A stretch of DNA of 64,000 nt, taken from contig CASBPX010000027.1 of NCBI GenBank assembly GCA_949127735.1, positions 1-64,000 of the forward strand, given 5' to 3'. A model generated the notes under the pieces. The model had not been told where the DNA came from. It ran no database searches and was given only the letters and a program-made list of their open reading frames with translations. The translations under genes and the position numbers were made by a program. Shown here in pieces: positions 33,682 to 43,284 of this stretch. The DNA is from Candidatus Obscuribacterales bacterium (GTDB lineage: Bacteria; Cyanobacteriota; Vampirovibrionia; Obscuribacterales; Obscuribacteraceae). Every line of letters begins with the position of its first letter. The stretch's first letter is position 1.

Positions 33682-34371
33682 TTAATAACCTCGACCGCCA
33701 CCGAGCCATCGGCGTCCGCCCCCCATGCTGTAGCCATAGCCTCCATTGAAGCCGTAACCACCCACCGAGTTGTACGTGCCATCTCTAGGCGTGTCACCCC
33801 AAGAGCAGGCGCCCATTTCACTCTTTAGTTCGTTAAACTGGTTCATCTGCATCTGATTTTCAAATTTTTGCTGATCTTTGCCATCTTGCACACCCTGGCG
33901 CATAGAATTAATATCAGTGTTCAAATTAGCTAGTGTGCTGGTTTGACTGGTGCGCAAATTGCTGATGCACTGCTCTAACTGGTCGATATAAGCCTGTTGT
34001 TTAGCGCGATAAGCATTGTCTTGCATCAACCATTGCTGCAAGACCCTCATTTCACCAGCCTTGGAACCAGCCAGCGATGGTGATTTGCTTTTATTTTGCT
34101 CGAGTTGAGCAATACGCTCTTCGGCATACAGCCTGTAGGCATTGGTTTTCGCCTGCTCCGCGGCCAGTTTGTTCTCAGCCGATGTTTCAGAAGTCTGATA
34201 TTGATTAATCATGGCCTGGTCAGTATTTAGCATTTCTTGCTCGTCGCGATAAATGCTCTGATTTGCCCCGGCAACCTGGGCGGTTGCAGCGGGCGCATAT
34301 GCCAGACTGGCCAAAGACATAGTGGTCAAAATCAGCTGATAAATTCTGAAACTGAATCTGTTGACAAACAT
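33682..34371 (-). CDS. Exported coiled-coil protein with Gly-rich tail
   Basis: 229 aa from the ATG at 34369-34371, which follows GAGGAAGAAG. An in-frame upstream start (34470) would add 33 residues before the signal. Signal peptide ending ATAQ. Residues ~30-195 are long charged helices rich in Gln/Asn/Ala (coiled coil), and the end is Gly/Tyr/Arg-rich (GGYGFNGGYGYSMGGGRR). No family recognised. It precedes the EF-hand protein by 4 bp. Confidence 0.7.
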   Translation of the reverse strand: MFVNRFSFRIYQLILTTMSLASLAYAPAATAQVAGANQSIYRDEQEMLNTDQAMINQYQTSETSAENKLAAEQAKTNAYRLYAEERIAQLEQNKSKSPSLAGSKAGEMRVLQQWLMQDNAYRAKQQAYIDQLEQCISNLRTSQTSTLANLNTDINSMRQGVQDGKDQQKFENQMQMNQFNELKSEMGACSWGDTPRDGTYNSVGGYGFNGGYGYSMGGGRRWLGGGRGY

Positions 34372-34466
34372 AACTTCTTCCTCTGCACCTTCACCAAGCT
34401 TTCTATACCCGCTCAGGGGCCATAGCCACGCTTTGAAAAATGAGACAAAAATGAAGATTTTGCAGG

Positions 34467-36263
34467 TCAACAGCTAACGCTAAGCTTACTCATTTGGAAG
34501 ATATGGGGCTCAACCAACACTTTCACGCTGGGTTGAAATGGGCTGCCGATCTTTACCTGATTTTTAGGCAATGCCTGATTATTAGAAGATACCTGATTTT
34601 TAGACGACACGCGGGCCAATTCAGTCATTAATACTCGCATGCGATCATAAGTGTTTATATCGAGCCCGCTCCATGAACAATCACTGTCGACAGAACTAGG
34701 TTGGTGGTCAGCATCTACTAAACATCCGTCACTAAAGGTCAAAATGCGATGTTCGCCGTCAAAAAATTCAATGCGACTATTCAACAAAATTGTTAGTTTT
34801 TTCGCTTGCAAATACATCTTAGCGCTGCGCATTAAAATGCCGTAGATCATCTCCAGAACATCATTTTCGTCTAGTTCGCGCTCTTCGTCAATTTCGTTGT
34901 CAGCCTCTTCATCGGCCTGTTCATCTGTCTGGTCATCTGGCTGGTCCACAACTATCAACTGACTTTCTGTGCCATCCACCAACTGAGATTGAAGTGCTAA
35001 CAATTTCAGCAGTTGCTCTTCTTCACGTTTAAGAGCGCGTAAGGCATTGACCTCGGCACGGAGAAGCACCATGCCCAGTGCCAGAAACTTTCTCGCAGTT
35101 ATTTGTTGTAGAGAATAATCGGCAAGCATTCTATTTTGTAAGAATAGTGCGAAGGCAGCGCCAATCACCTCTTCTCCCACCAGACCCCAGAATATCTCGG
35201 ACGGCCGAGAGCCGCTCTGCAAAGCCTGCAATAAATCGAGCAGCGGTTTAAATTGATCGCTGACAAAAGGGCCAAATTTAAAGTTGCTATCCTGGTTAAG
35301 TGAGCTTGCAGTAAAATCATGATTATAAAAACTGAGGAAGCGGCCGCGCTCACGCAAAGCCCTGTTGTAGGGCGGATCGTGATGTTTGATCAGATCTGTT
35401 TCGAGTAGAGCGGCCTCAAGCGGAGTGGCCACAACTGTCACCGCCACATCAAAAATTTGGCTAATTAGCTCTTTGGTTTTAGAATCTTTACCTTTGCGTC
35501 CGCGAAAATAACTGTTGACACGGCTTTTTAACGAAGTGGCCTTGCCCACATAGAGAATTTTGCCTTCGGCATTAAGCATCCGATAGATGCCTGGCCGATC
35601 TGGCAGATCAAGCCGCTTCAGTCTTTCCATCGGAATGGCATAAGCATTTTTCTTAGCTTGAGTTTTAACTAGCGGCTTACTCAACAACTTAAGCAACTGG
35701 TCGCTATCTTCAATGCCCAGCGCTGACAAATCTGATAGCAATCTCTGCCAGATAAAGAATGTGGCTTCCACATGACACGATGATCGTTTCATTTCAGAAA
35801 GGCTCAAGCCGAAGTAGCCACCCAACGCCCGGATAGCACGTGATGGTAAATCAGGATAAAGCCTTTTGGCAATCTGACAGGTGCAAATAAACTTAAATGG
35901 TGCGTCCACCGCATGATCGGCAAAAAGTTGCCCAACAAAACTTTCTTCAAACTGTGCGTAATGTGCCACCACAAATCTAACCGGTCCAAATGAACCGTCA
36001 CCGATTTGCCCCATCAACTCTGCCACTACATCTGCCGGTCTGTGGGCTGTGGCCATATCAGCAGCTGTAATGCCGGTAATGCGCTGAATACGCATCGGTA
36101 ATTCTTGATCGTCGGGCAGCCGTAACAGCCGATTTACTATTGTAGGCTTTGTGTCGCTAACGCCACTCAAAGACCAGCCCAGTTCAAGCACATGCGCCGT
36201 TTTTGGAGTAGCACCAGTTGTCTGGCAATCTAAAAATAGAACTTTTTCTTCAGCTAGTTTCAC
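34467..36263 (-). CDS. DnaQ-like (degenerate) plus GIY-YIG nuclease fusion
   Basis: 598 aa. Residues 1-180 follow the DEDD exonuclease fold, but the first motif is DCQTTG (D-x-Q, Glu lost), the second reads AHYAQFEES and the third SSCHVEATF, so three of four acidic ligands are changed. Residues ~215-310 are a GIY-YIG nuclease of the UvrC/Cho type with GIY, ILYVGKA, the Arg in SLKSRVNSYF, the Glu in LLETDLIK and Asn in PPYN all present. A further ~280 residues are not recognised. GTG start; overlaps the helicase gene end by 14 bp, so the pair is co-translated and probably works on damaged DNA. Confidence 0.8.
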   Translation of the reverse strand: MKLAEEKVLFLDCQTTGATPKTAHVLELGWSLSGVSDTKPTIVNRLLRLPDDQELPMRIQRITGITAADMATAHRPADVVAELMGQIGDGSFGPVRFVVAHYAQFEESFVGQLFADHAVDAPFKFICTCQIAKRLYPDLPSRAIRALGGYFGLSLSEMKRSSCHVEATFFIWQRLLSDLSALGIEDSDQLLKLLSKPLVKTQAKKNAYAIPMERLKRLDLPDRPGIYRMLNAEGKILYVGKATSLKSRVNSYFRGRKGKDSKTKELISQIFDVAVTVVATPLEAALLETDLIKHHDPPYNRALRERGRFLSFYNHDFTASSLNQDSNFKFGPFVSDQFKPLLDLLQALQSGSRPSEIFWGLVGEEVIGAAFALFLQNRMLADYSLQQITARKFLALGMVLLRAEVNALRALKREEEQLLKLLALQSQLVDGTESQLIVVDQPDDQTDEQADEEADNEIDEERELDENDVLEMIYGILMRSAKMYLQAKKLTILLNSRIEFFDGEHRILTFSDGCLVDADHQPSSVDSDCSWSGLDINTYDRMRVLMTELARVSSKNQVSSNNQALPKNQVKIGSPFQPSVKVLVEPHIFQMSKLSVSC

Positions 36264-38721
36264 TTAAAACTCTATCCTTAACAGCTAAATCTTGACTTTG
36301 CCAAAACGATTGAATATCTGCAATGATGCTGGCTGATACTAGCTCACTGACCTGCTTATCGAACCAATCGGCGGGCATTGAATCGGCATATTGTTTTTGA
36401 ATAAAACGCTGATCCATCAGCACAATTAATCCGCGGTCATCGCCTGAGCGAATAACTCTGCCTGCCGCTTGAATTACTTTAGCCATGGCCGGATAAACAT
36501 AGGCATAATCGAAACCATTGCCATAGCGTTTATCGTAATATTGTCTAATTTGCTCTCTTTCAAAATTGAAATTAGGCAGACCCGGCCCCACAATAATCGC
36601 ACCAATAATCATTTCGCCCGGATAATCTACCCCTTCAGCAAAAACCCCACCCTGTACAGCAAAAACTAGAGTGGGCGAGTCTGATTTAGCCAGTGATTCC
36701 ATAATACTTTTGGCTTTAGCCTGAGTAATTTCACTATCTTGTTTGAGCAGTAAAACGGAGTTGGGCAATTTTTCTTTTATGAGATCGTGCACACTGCCAA
36801 GAAATGCAAAGCTGGGGAAGAAAACAAAATAATTGCCAGGCTTAACTTGCACAATGCGGGCGATACCATCGGCAATTTTGCCAAAATTTCTCTGCCGATC
36901 AGAATATTTTGTTGATACTTGAGGAATAACAAGAAGCTTGCGGTGCTCTTTAGGAAACGGGCTTGTATACTCACGCTTAGAAAGCTCAGGGTCATCCAGC
37001 CCGGAGAGTTGAGCAAAATAATCAAATGGCTTAATGGTGGCAGAAAATGCCACCACGTGAGCAAACTCTTTATGAGCCACTTTGAGTTTGGCCGACGCGT
37101 CGCAGCAAACTACTTTCAGCGCTTCATCGATGGTGCCGTCACGCAATTTATTGCGGGTATAAAGGTGAAAAAATTCATCACCTTCATAATCAACGGCATC
37201 AATAAAATCGTTAAAATAGTGCATGATTGCCATCAGCGGATCTGACCCCGGGCTGCTGTCAGCGGCCTTGCTGGCGATTCTCCGAACCACCAGGTCTTGC
37301 AAAGCCGGCAGGGCCTCGCCAAATAAGTCACGCGAAATGGTGATGCGCGATTCTTTATATCCGACCATGCGGCCAACGTTGGCAATCACAAATTGAATTT
37401 TAGAGACAACAGCTCTGGCTTCCACCACCTGATCAAAGGGCAGTGATGCCAGCTCAAGGGCGAGATTGGCAATTACTGATGAATTCAAACTTTTACTGTA
37501 ATAATCAACTGCCCGCTGTGGCAAATTATGAGCTTCGTCAATGACCAGATTAGGCTTCTGCGCCGTTTTACTGAGGCTGTAAGTAAATCTTCCCAGGGTG
37601 TTGCGCGGCGAGAAAACATAATTATAATCGCCGATCACAACGTCTGCCGCTGCCACCGCATCTAGTGAGGCCTCAAAGGGGCAAACTTGATACTGCTGTC
37701 CAATTTCTTTGAAAGCATCTGCAGTGAGGCTGGTCATTTCAGCCATTTTCTCAACAACTCTATGCTCGCTCATTTTTTCATAATAGTCGCGGGCGTACTC
37801 GCAATATCCCGGATTGCAAATAACTTCTTCTTTTAAACACATTTTTGCCTTGGCATTGAGAGTCAAAGCTTTAATGGCAGCGCCACCATCTTGCAACCTG
37901 GTTATCGCTTCTTGCGCTACAGAATGCTGACTATTTTTGGGAGTGACGTAGACCAGTTTTTGACCACGGCGCAAACTGTCTTGCAATAGCGGAAATATTA
38001 CGCCGATGGTTTTGCCAAGACCTGTAGGAGCCTGCACCAGCACTTGATGCTTGCTTTCAATATCGGTGGACAGTTCATCGACTAATTCTTTTTGGCCCAC
38101 ACGCAATTTCGTAAAGGGAAATATTAATCGCCCTGCCATTTCCATGCGACGAGCGCGCGCATCTTCTTCAGCTTTAACTTCTTCTTCAAGTTCGGCCATA
38201 CGCAGAGCAAGCCACTTTTCGTAAAGTGGAACCTGAAAATCGTATTCGAGAACATCAACTTTATCAAATGTATTCGAAGTCACTAAAAATCTAGTGCGCG
38301 GCACCACTTCTCGCTCTAAATATAAAATGTACGCGTAGGTGGCCAACTGCAAACTGTATGGATGCTCGTGATCGCTGGCCAGTTTTTGTAACAACTCCAC
38401 TGGCGAAGTCGAGCTTTTGATCTCTTCAATTTCTGGTATCAAACCATCGACAAAACCATCGATGCGACCCGATACACTGAAAATATAATTTGCCCCTTCA
38501 AATTTGTGGGCAGCCTTCACTTCGGCTTTGTAAATAGGAAAAAGGCGCTGACGTTCCTTTTGAATTTTTCCATGCAACTGCCGGCCTTCGGCAGCCAGTG
38601 CCAATGGCCCGCCAAATAATTGACCATAGCCGCTGTTGACCTCGATGCTGCCTGTACGTGGACAGGGCATAGCGAAGTCTCTTACACCTATCACTACTGT
38701 TTTTTTTGCAGACTTCGACAC
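36250..38721 (-). CDS. RecB-type nuclease fused to XPD/DinG-like Fe-S helicase
   Basis: 823 aa. N-terminal PD-(D/E)XK nuclease: GRIDGF (Asp88), EEIKSS (Glu100, Lys102) and the QxxxY motif QLATY (125-129). The SF2 helicase follows: Walker A APTGLGKT (231-238), four Cys (295, 302, 307, 347) where XPD and DinG hold a 4Fe-4S cluster, and DEAH (395-398). Helicase C motifs include FSATIKPF and QAAGRVIRSGDD. Predicted 5'-3' DNA helicase and nuclease in repair. GTG start (38721) with no obvious ribosome site; no earlier start fits better. Operon with the DnaQ/GIY-YIG gene. Confidence 0.86.
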   Translation of the reverse strand: MSKSAKKTVVIGVRDFAMPCPRTGSIEVNSGYGQLFGGPLALAAEGRQLHGKIQKERQRLFPIYKAEVKAAHKFEGANYIFSVSGRIDGFVDGLIPEIEEIKSSTSPVELLQKLASDHEHPYSLQLATYAYILYLEREVVPRTRFLVTSNTFDKVDVLEYDFQVPLYEKWLALRMAELEEEVKAEEDARARRMEMAGRLIFPFTKLRVGQKELVDELSTDIESKHQVLVQAPTGLGKTIGVIFPLLQDSLRRGQKLVYVTPKNSQHSVAQEAITRLQDGGAAIKALTLNAKAKMCLKEEVICNPGYCEYARDYYEKMSEHRVVEKMAEMTSLTADAFKEIGQQYQVCPFEASLDAVAAADVVIGDYNYVFSPRNTLGRFTYSLSKTAQKPNLVIDEAHNLPQRAVDYYSKSLNSSVIANLALELASLPFDQVVEARAVVSKIQFVIANVGRMVGYKESRITISRDLFGEALPALQDLVVRRIASKAADSSPGSDPLMAIMHYFNDFIDAVDYEGDEFFHLYTRNKLRDGTIDEALKVVCCDASAKLKVAHKEFAHVVAFSATIKPFDYFAQLSGLDDPELSKREYTSPFPKEHRKLLVIPQVSTKYSDRQRNFGKIADGIARIVQVKPGNYFVFFPSFAFLGSVHDLIKEKLPNSVLLLKQDSEITQAKAKSIMESLAKSDSPTLVFAVQGGVFAEGVDYPGEMIIGAIIVGPGLPNFNFEREQIRQYYDKRYGNGFDYAYVYPAMAKVIQAAGRVIRSGDDRGLIVLMDQRFIQKQYADSMPADWFDKQVSELVSASIIADIQSFWQSQDLAVKDRVLSETS

Positions 38722-38802
38722 TAGCGAAGGATTACCGATTATTCAAAAAAACGATTACATAGATACGTATGGTATAGGTGATCGGGCGCACAGTCAATCG
38801 AT

Positions 38803-39123
38803 TTATCTGCGTCCACCAAACTGATCAGCTGTGGTGATTTGCTCTCCGCAATGTGTACAGCGGGGAAAATCGCCGTCCCATGCCCCTTTAGGGAAGACAT
38901 GACCATTTAGCGAGCAAGAAGAATGATTTTTCTTGCTCGGCAGAAGATCGGCAAGAGCACTGAAGATTCCTGCCCAAAAGCCTTGAATGCCTTTGATGAG
39001 TTTGACAACCGGGCTATCTTCTTTTGTTTGCACTGTTTTGAGCGTTTTAAGCTCGCTATGAGTCATGCGCCCAGCGCGCCTACCTGGCCTTGCCTCTGGC
39101 GGTTGCTCACCTTGTTCATCCAT
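38803..39123 (-). CDS. Small protein with C-terminal zinc ribbon
   Basis: 106 aa from the ATG at 39121-39123, with GGAG 5 bp upstream; an in-frame start at 39192 would add 23 residues. The N-terminal half is basic and Pro/Gly/Arg-rich; the middle has a hydrophobic helix (FWAGIFSALADLL); the last ~35 residues show Cys...CTHC pairs of a zinc ribbon (SCSLNGHVFPKG then RCTHCGEQI). No family recognised. Co-directional with the helicase, 81 bp upstream of it. Confidence 0.65.
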   Translation of the reverse strand: MDEQGEQPPEARPGRRAGRMTHSELKTLKTVQTKEDSPVVKLIKGIQGFWAGIFSALADLLPSKKNHSSCSLNGHVFPKGAWDGDFPRCTHCGEQITTADQFGGRR

Positions 39124-39314
39124 TCTCCAATTCCTCTCAACCACCGATACAGAACAGCCAACTCTTGACTGCCATTCTATTCCCTTTTCCACCTATTTGC
39201 ACTAAAAGAAAGTTACAGTCTGGCACTAAGTCTTACAGCGAGCGATGCTTGGTGGTAGCCTTTGCTAGTCTATATCTATATTAAAACCGTTTCTTAGGAA
39301 CCGCGAAAAAAACC

Positions 39315-41369
39315 ATGGCAAAAACAGTCGGAATCGATCTTGGAACAACAAACTCTGTCGTAGCAGTGATGGAGGGTGGCCGCGCCACCGTCATCGCAAA
39401 CTCTGAAGGCGGTCGCACCACACCTTCAGTTGTAGCCTTCAACAAAACTGGTGAACGGCTTGTGGGGCTTCTGGCCCGCAGGCAAGCTGTAGTCAATCCG
39501 GTCAATACAATTTACTCAATCAAGCGCTTCATCGGCAGACGCTTTAACGAAGTATCAGAAGAGTGCAAAATTGTCTCGTATAAAGTAAAAGAATCATCAG
39601 ATGGCGGCGTGCGCGTGATGATTTCAGACAAGGAATATACGCCGGAAGAAATTTCAGCCATGATTCTGCGCAAATTGAAAGAAGACGCTGAAAAATATCT
39701 GGGCGAGAAAGTAGACAGTGCCGTAATTACAGTACCGGCCTATTTCAATGACTCCCAAAGACAATCAACTAAAAACTCGGGAACTATTGCCGGTCTCGAA
39801 GTGCTACGCATCATCAACGAACCCACTGCAGCAGCGCTCGCATATGGTGTCGAGAAAAAAGGCAAAGACGAAACCATTCTAGTTTTCGATCTTGGCGGCG
39901 GTACATTTGACGTTTCCATATTAGAAGTGAGCGATGGTTTAATTGAAGTTAAATCAACCTCAGGCGACACTCACCTGGGTGGCGACGATTTCGATCACGC
40001 GCTTGTACAGTGGATTGCCACCGAATTTCAAAATAGCGAATCGATTGATTTACGCAAAGATCCACAAGCTCTGCAGCGCTTAACTGAAGCTGCGGAAAAA
40101 GCAAAAATAGAACTTTCATCTGTGACTGAAACTGTCATCTCGTTGCCTTTCATCACTGCCAATGATCAAGGGCCCAAGCACCTTGACATGAAGCTGACAC
40201 GTTCGCGTTTCAATGAGCTCACACACGCTCTTGTTGAACGTTGCAAACAGCCAATCGAACAGGCCATGGCCGACGCTAAACTGACCTATAACGAAATCGA
40301 TGAAGTGGTGCTGGTGGGTGGCTCAACTCGTATTCCTGCAGTCAAAGATCTTGTCAAAAGCCTGACTGGCGGTAAAGAGCCAAATCAGAGCGTTAATCCT
40401 GATGAAGTGGTGGCAGTAGGTGCCGCACTGCAAGCAGGCGTGCTCTCTGGTGAAGTAACAGATCTGGTGCTTCTCGATGTCACTCCGCTGTCTCTTGGTA
40501 TTGAAACCTTAGGTGGTGTTTTCTCCAAATTGGTGGAACGTAACACCACTATTCCTTGCCATAAAACCCAACTCTGTTCAACTGCTGCCGACAATCAAAC
40601 TGCAGTAGACATTGTGATTTTCCAGGGCGAGCGCCAAATGGCGAGAGACAACAAAAAATTAGGCAATTTTAGCTTAGATGGCATCGCCCCTGGTGCCCGA
40701 GGCGCATCGCGCATCGAAGTATCATTCGATATTGATGCCAGCGGCATAGTAAAAGTTTCGGCCAAAGACTTGGGCACCGGCAAAGAACAAAATGTCACCA
40801 TCACCGCCAGTACCAATCTAACCAAAGAAGATATTGAGCGTATGGTTTCAGAAGCTGCTGAAAATGCCGAAGGTGACAAAAAGACCAGAGCCCTGGCCGA
40901 CCTGCGCAATGAGGCTGACGGCCTGATTTACACTATTGAAAATCAAATGCGCGATCTTGGCAAAGGCTTAACCGATGCCTCGAAAGCAAAAGCCGAAGAC
41001 ATCATTGGTAAATTGCGCGGTCAAGTAGCTGCCGAGGCTGAAGAAGCCGAAATCAGAGAGACCATGAACGAGCTGCGCGGCCATGTTGTCATCATGGACC
41101 AGGAAGGCAACGAATACAAGCAGAAACAAGCGGCTGAAGCCGCCTCTGGTGAAGGCACAGAAGAAAAAGCTGAAGGTGAAAAAGCTGAGGCTGAAGCCAA
41201 AGCCGAGGGTGACGCTGCAACCGCAGACGAGGCCAAGGCAGAAGGCGAAGGCCAAAGCGAAGATGATGCCGAAGAAGTTAAGCCTGAAGGCAGCAACGGT
41301 AATTCTAATCACGAAGCCAAGGCTGAAGACGGAGCTGGCGCCGAAGAAGAAGCCGGAGCGGCAAAATAA
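39315..41369 (+). CDS. dnaK: Chaperone protein DnaK (Hsp70)
   Basis: ATP-dependent folding chaperone acting with DnaJ and GrpE. 684 aa. ATPase domain starts [14 protein letters not shown] and has [12 protein letters not shown] and [12 protein letters not shown]; the linker [11 protein letters not shown] leads into the substrate-binding domain. The last ~80 residues are an unusually long acidic Ala/Glu/Lys tail. No CIRCE inverted repeat is seen in the 120 bp upstream. dnaJ and grpE are not adjacent in this window. Confidence 0.97.
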   Translation: MAKTVGIDLGTTNSVVAVMEGGRATVIANSEGGRTTPSVVAFNKTGERLVGLLARRQAVVNPVNTIYSIKRFIGRRFNEVSEECKIVSYKVKESSDGGVRVMISDKEYTPEEISAMILRKLKEDAEKYLGEKVDSAVITVPAYFNDSQRQSTKNSGTIAGLEVLRIINEPTAAALAYGVEKKGKDETILVFDLGGGTFDVSILEVSDGLIEVKSTSGDTHLGGDDFDHALVQWIATEFQNSESIDLRKDPQALQRLTEAAEKAKIELSSVTETVISLPFITANDQGPKHLDMKLTRSRFNELTHALVERCKQPIEQAMADAKLTYNEIDEVVLVGGSTRIPAVKDLVKSLTGGKEPNQSVNPDEVVAVGAALQAGVLSGEVTDLVLLDVTPLSLGIETLGGVFSKLVERNTTIPCHKTQLCSTAADNQTAVDIVIFQGERQMARDNKKLGNFSLDGIAPGARGASRIEVSFDIDASGIVKVSAKDLGTGKEQNVTITASTNLTKEDIERMVSEAAENAEGDKKTRALADLRNEADGLIYTIENQMRDLGKGLTDASKAKAEDIIGKLRGQVAAEAEEAEIRETMNELRGHVVIMDQEGNEYKQKQAAEAASGEGTEEKAEGEKAEAEAKAEGDAATADEAKAEGEGQSEDDAEEVKPEGSNGNSNHEAKAEDGAGAEEEAGAAK

Positions 41370-41520
41370 AGGTTCGCCTAAGCTCCAGCCGGTTTTAATG
41401 GCAACCATATATAATGATGCCCTGGCCCACGCCGGGGCTCATTTACTTTTTGCCGGTTACGCCTAATTCGGCAGTAACCGCAGTAGGTGACTTGTTAGGA
41501 TAACTGTCTAAGTGAAAGTG

Positions 41521-43260
41521 ATGAAAAAAACAAATACATTTTTGGCTCTCGCCACCATAATTTTCAGCCAGGCTAGCTGCATGCAAGCAAAGGCCCAGAA
41601 CGCCGGCGACAACTATGATATGTTCCGCGCCGAAAATGCAATCAGTCACTATTCTCCGCCAGCAGGGCCCCCAGCGCAGTTTCCAGCCTCTGCCATGGCT
41701 GGCGCTACTGTAGCTAACAGCGGCAGAACACAAAAGCTCGACAAAGTGCCTTGCATTCGCTGGATAGACGAATTGGCCACCCCAAGAGCAGTGCTCTTGT
41801 GCATCCACGGCCTGGGCCTGCACAAAGGCGTTTACGAAGAATTTGGCCGCGAGATGGCAAAAAAAGGCATCATTACCTATGCAATCGACATGCGCGGTTT
41901 TGGCTCGTGGATTCCTAAAGAAAAAAATTCGCTGATAGATTTTGATGGTTCTCTGGTCGACATCAAAAGAGCCTTGCTCGAAATTCGCAAAGTGCACCCC
42001 GGCCTTCCTGTAATTATGTTGGGTGAGTCTATGGGTGGAGGAATCGGCATTCACGCCACCGCCATGTATCCTGACTTAATCGACGGCCTGATTTCGTCAG
42101 TACCGTCAGGTGATCGCTTCAATGACGTTACTCTGCACGTAGGTGCTCATGCCATTTTTGGTGGATTTGATAAACCCATGGACATCGGTCCGATGGTAGT
42201 TGGTAAAGCCACAACAAAAAGCGATTTGAGATCGCGCTGGCTCAATGACCCGCTTTGCCGTACCAAACTGAGTCCTAACGAACTCAGAGCTTTCCAGAAA
42301 TTTATGGACGGCAATATTGAACAAGCGGCCATGATCAAACAAACACCCGTACTCTTCATTATGGGTTCGAACGATAAACTAGTGCGGCCGGTTGCCACTT
42401 TCAAACTTTTCGACAGCCTTGCCACTCCAAACAAAGACAAAGTAATGTCAAACTCAGCTGAGCACCTGATTTTTGAAATCGGTCAATTCAGCAAAGACGA
42501 CCTTAGTTTCGTCAATAAATGGATAGACAAAAAAGTTCTCGCTAAAGGCGTTGAAGAGCCGACTGAAGAAATTGCAGTGAAGACCGGCAAAAAAGAAGAG
42601 GAAGTTGTGGTACTGGCACCAGCGGTGACAGTAAAACCAGTTAAGCCCCTAACCCCTGTGGTGGAGACACCCCCCGTGAAAGTCTCCGCTGAGAGCACCG
42701 GCATGTCTTACTGGATTGAACTCAATCGCAAAGGCAAAATTTTCCGCTGCAACAATAAAATGGCTTTCCAATCAGGTGATTCCATTCGCTTTCATGTGAT
42801 ACCAGACAAAGACGGCTTTGCTTACATTTTGATGAAACAGAGCAGCAGCGGTAAAAAAGCCATCCTCTTCCCATCTAAAGATACGGGCAAAGACAATCAG
42901 CTCAAAGCCAAAGTCGACTATCCGTTGCCAAAAGATTGGCTGACTTTCGATCACAATCCTGGAATTGAAAAAATCAGCCTGCTTTATTCAACCAAGAAAA
43001 TAGCTGACGAAGCCGCTCTTAACCCCCCTGAATACCTCACCGCCTATGTCTCTGACGACATGTCTGGTGCTAAAGATCTGGTGCCCACACGCATGCAATT
43101 ATCATGGGACGATCCAACCCCGGTGATTTTGCCTGATCAAGTGCCCGGTCAAGAAAGAATGGCTCGCAGCACCACAATAATGTCTGGTAGTTTGGTTAAA
43201 GTAAGCTTTAACGACCCCAATGGACTGATGGCGGTAGATGTGGCTCTTGCCCACCAATAA
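41521..43260 (+). CDS. Exported alpha/beta hydrolase with DUF4384-like C-terminal domain
   Basis: About 579 aa from the ATG at 41521 (a GTG three codons earlier is the alternative). Signal peptide near residues 1-27. The hydrolase domain has LCIHGLGLHKG, YAIDMRGFGSW, the elbow GESMGG with Ser170 intact, the acid near MGSNDKLV and His in SAEHLIFE, so it should be active as a lipase or esterase. Residues ~395-510 resemble DUF4384 (GDSIRFHVIPDKDGFAYILM, KKAILFPSK), a domain often attached to caspase-like proteins. It shares most of its fold with the protein at 23069-24103. The caspase-like gene starts 24 bp downstream. Confidence 0.85.
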   Translation: MKKTNTFLALATIIFSQASCMQAKAQNAGDNYDMFRAENAISHYSPPAGPPAQFPASAMAGATVANSGRTQKLDKVPCIRWIDELATPRAVLLCIHGLGLHKGVYEEFGREMAKKGIITYAIDMRGFGSWIPKEKNSLIDFDGSLVDIKRALLEIRKVHPGLPVIMLGESMGGGIGIHATAMYPDLIDGLISSVPSGDRFNDVTLHVGAHAIFGGFDKPMDIGPMVVGKATTKSDLRSRWLNDPLCRTKLSPNELRAFQKFMDGNIEQAAMIKQTPVLFIMGSNDKLVRPVATFKLFDSLATPNKDKVMSNSAEHLIFEIGQFSKDDLSFVNKWIDKKVLAKGVEEPTEEIAVKTGKKEEEVVVLAPAVTVKPVKPLTPVVETPPVKVSAESTGMSYWIELNRKGKIFRCNNKMAFQSGDSIRFHVIPDKDGFAYILMKQSSSGKKAILFPSKDTGKDNQLKAKVDYPLPKDWLTFDHNPGIEKISLLYSTKKIADEAALNPPEYLTAYVSDDMSGAKDLVPTRMQLSWDDPTPVILPDQVPGQERMARSTTIMSGSLVKVSFNDPNGLMAVDVALAHQ

Positions 43261-43284
43261 GTAGCTAGTAGCAGGAGATAGCAA

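Noticed and set aside
39193..39314. CIRCE heat-shock operator before dnaK
   Set aside because: No TTAGCACTC / GAGTGCTAA inverted pair is present in this stretch.
40968..41408. Long minus-strand open frame opposite the dnaK 3' end
   Set aside because: It mirrors the low-complexity Glu/Ala/Lys tail of DnaK; the Phe/Gly/Leu-rich translation is what the antisense of such DNA gives.
41521..41601. Lipobox in the hydrolase signal peptide (QASC)
   Set aside because: Gln at the -3 position does not fit the lipobox; a signal peptidase I site AKA-QN lies shortly after.
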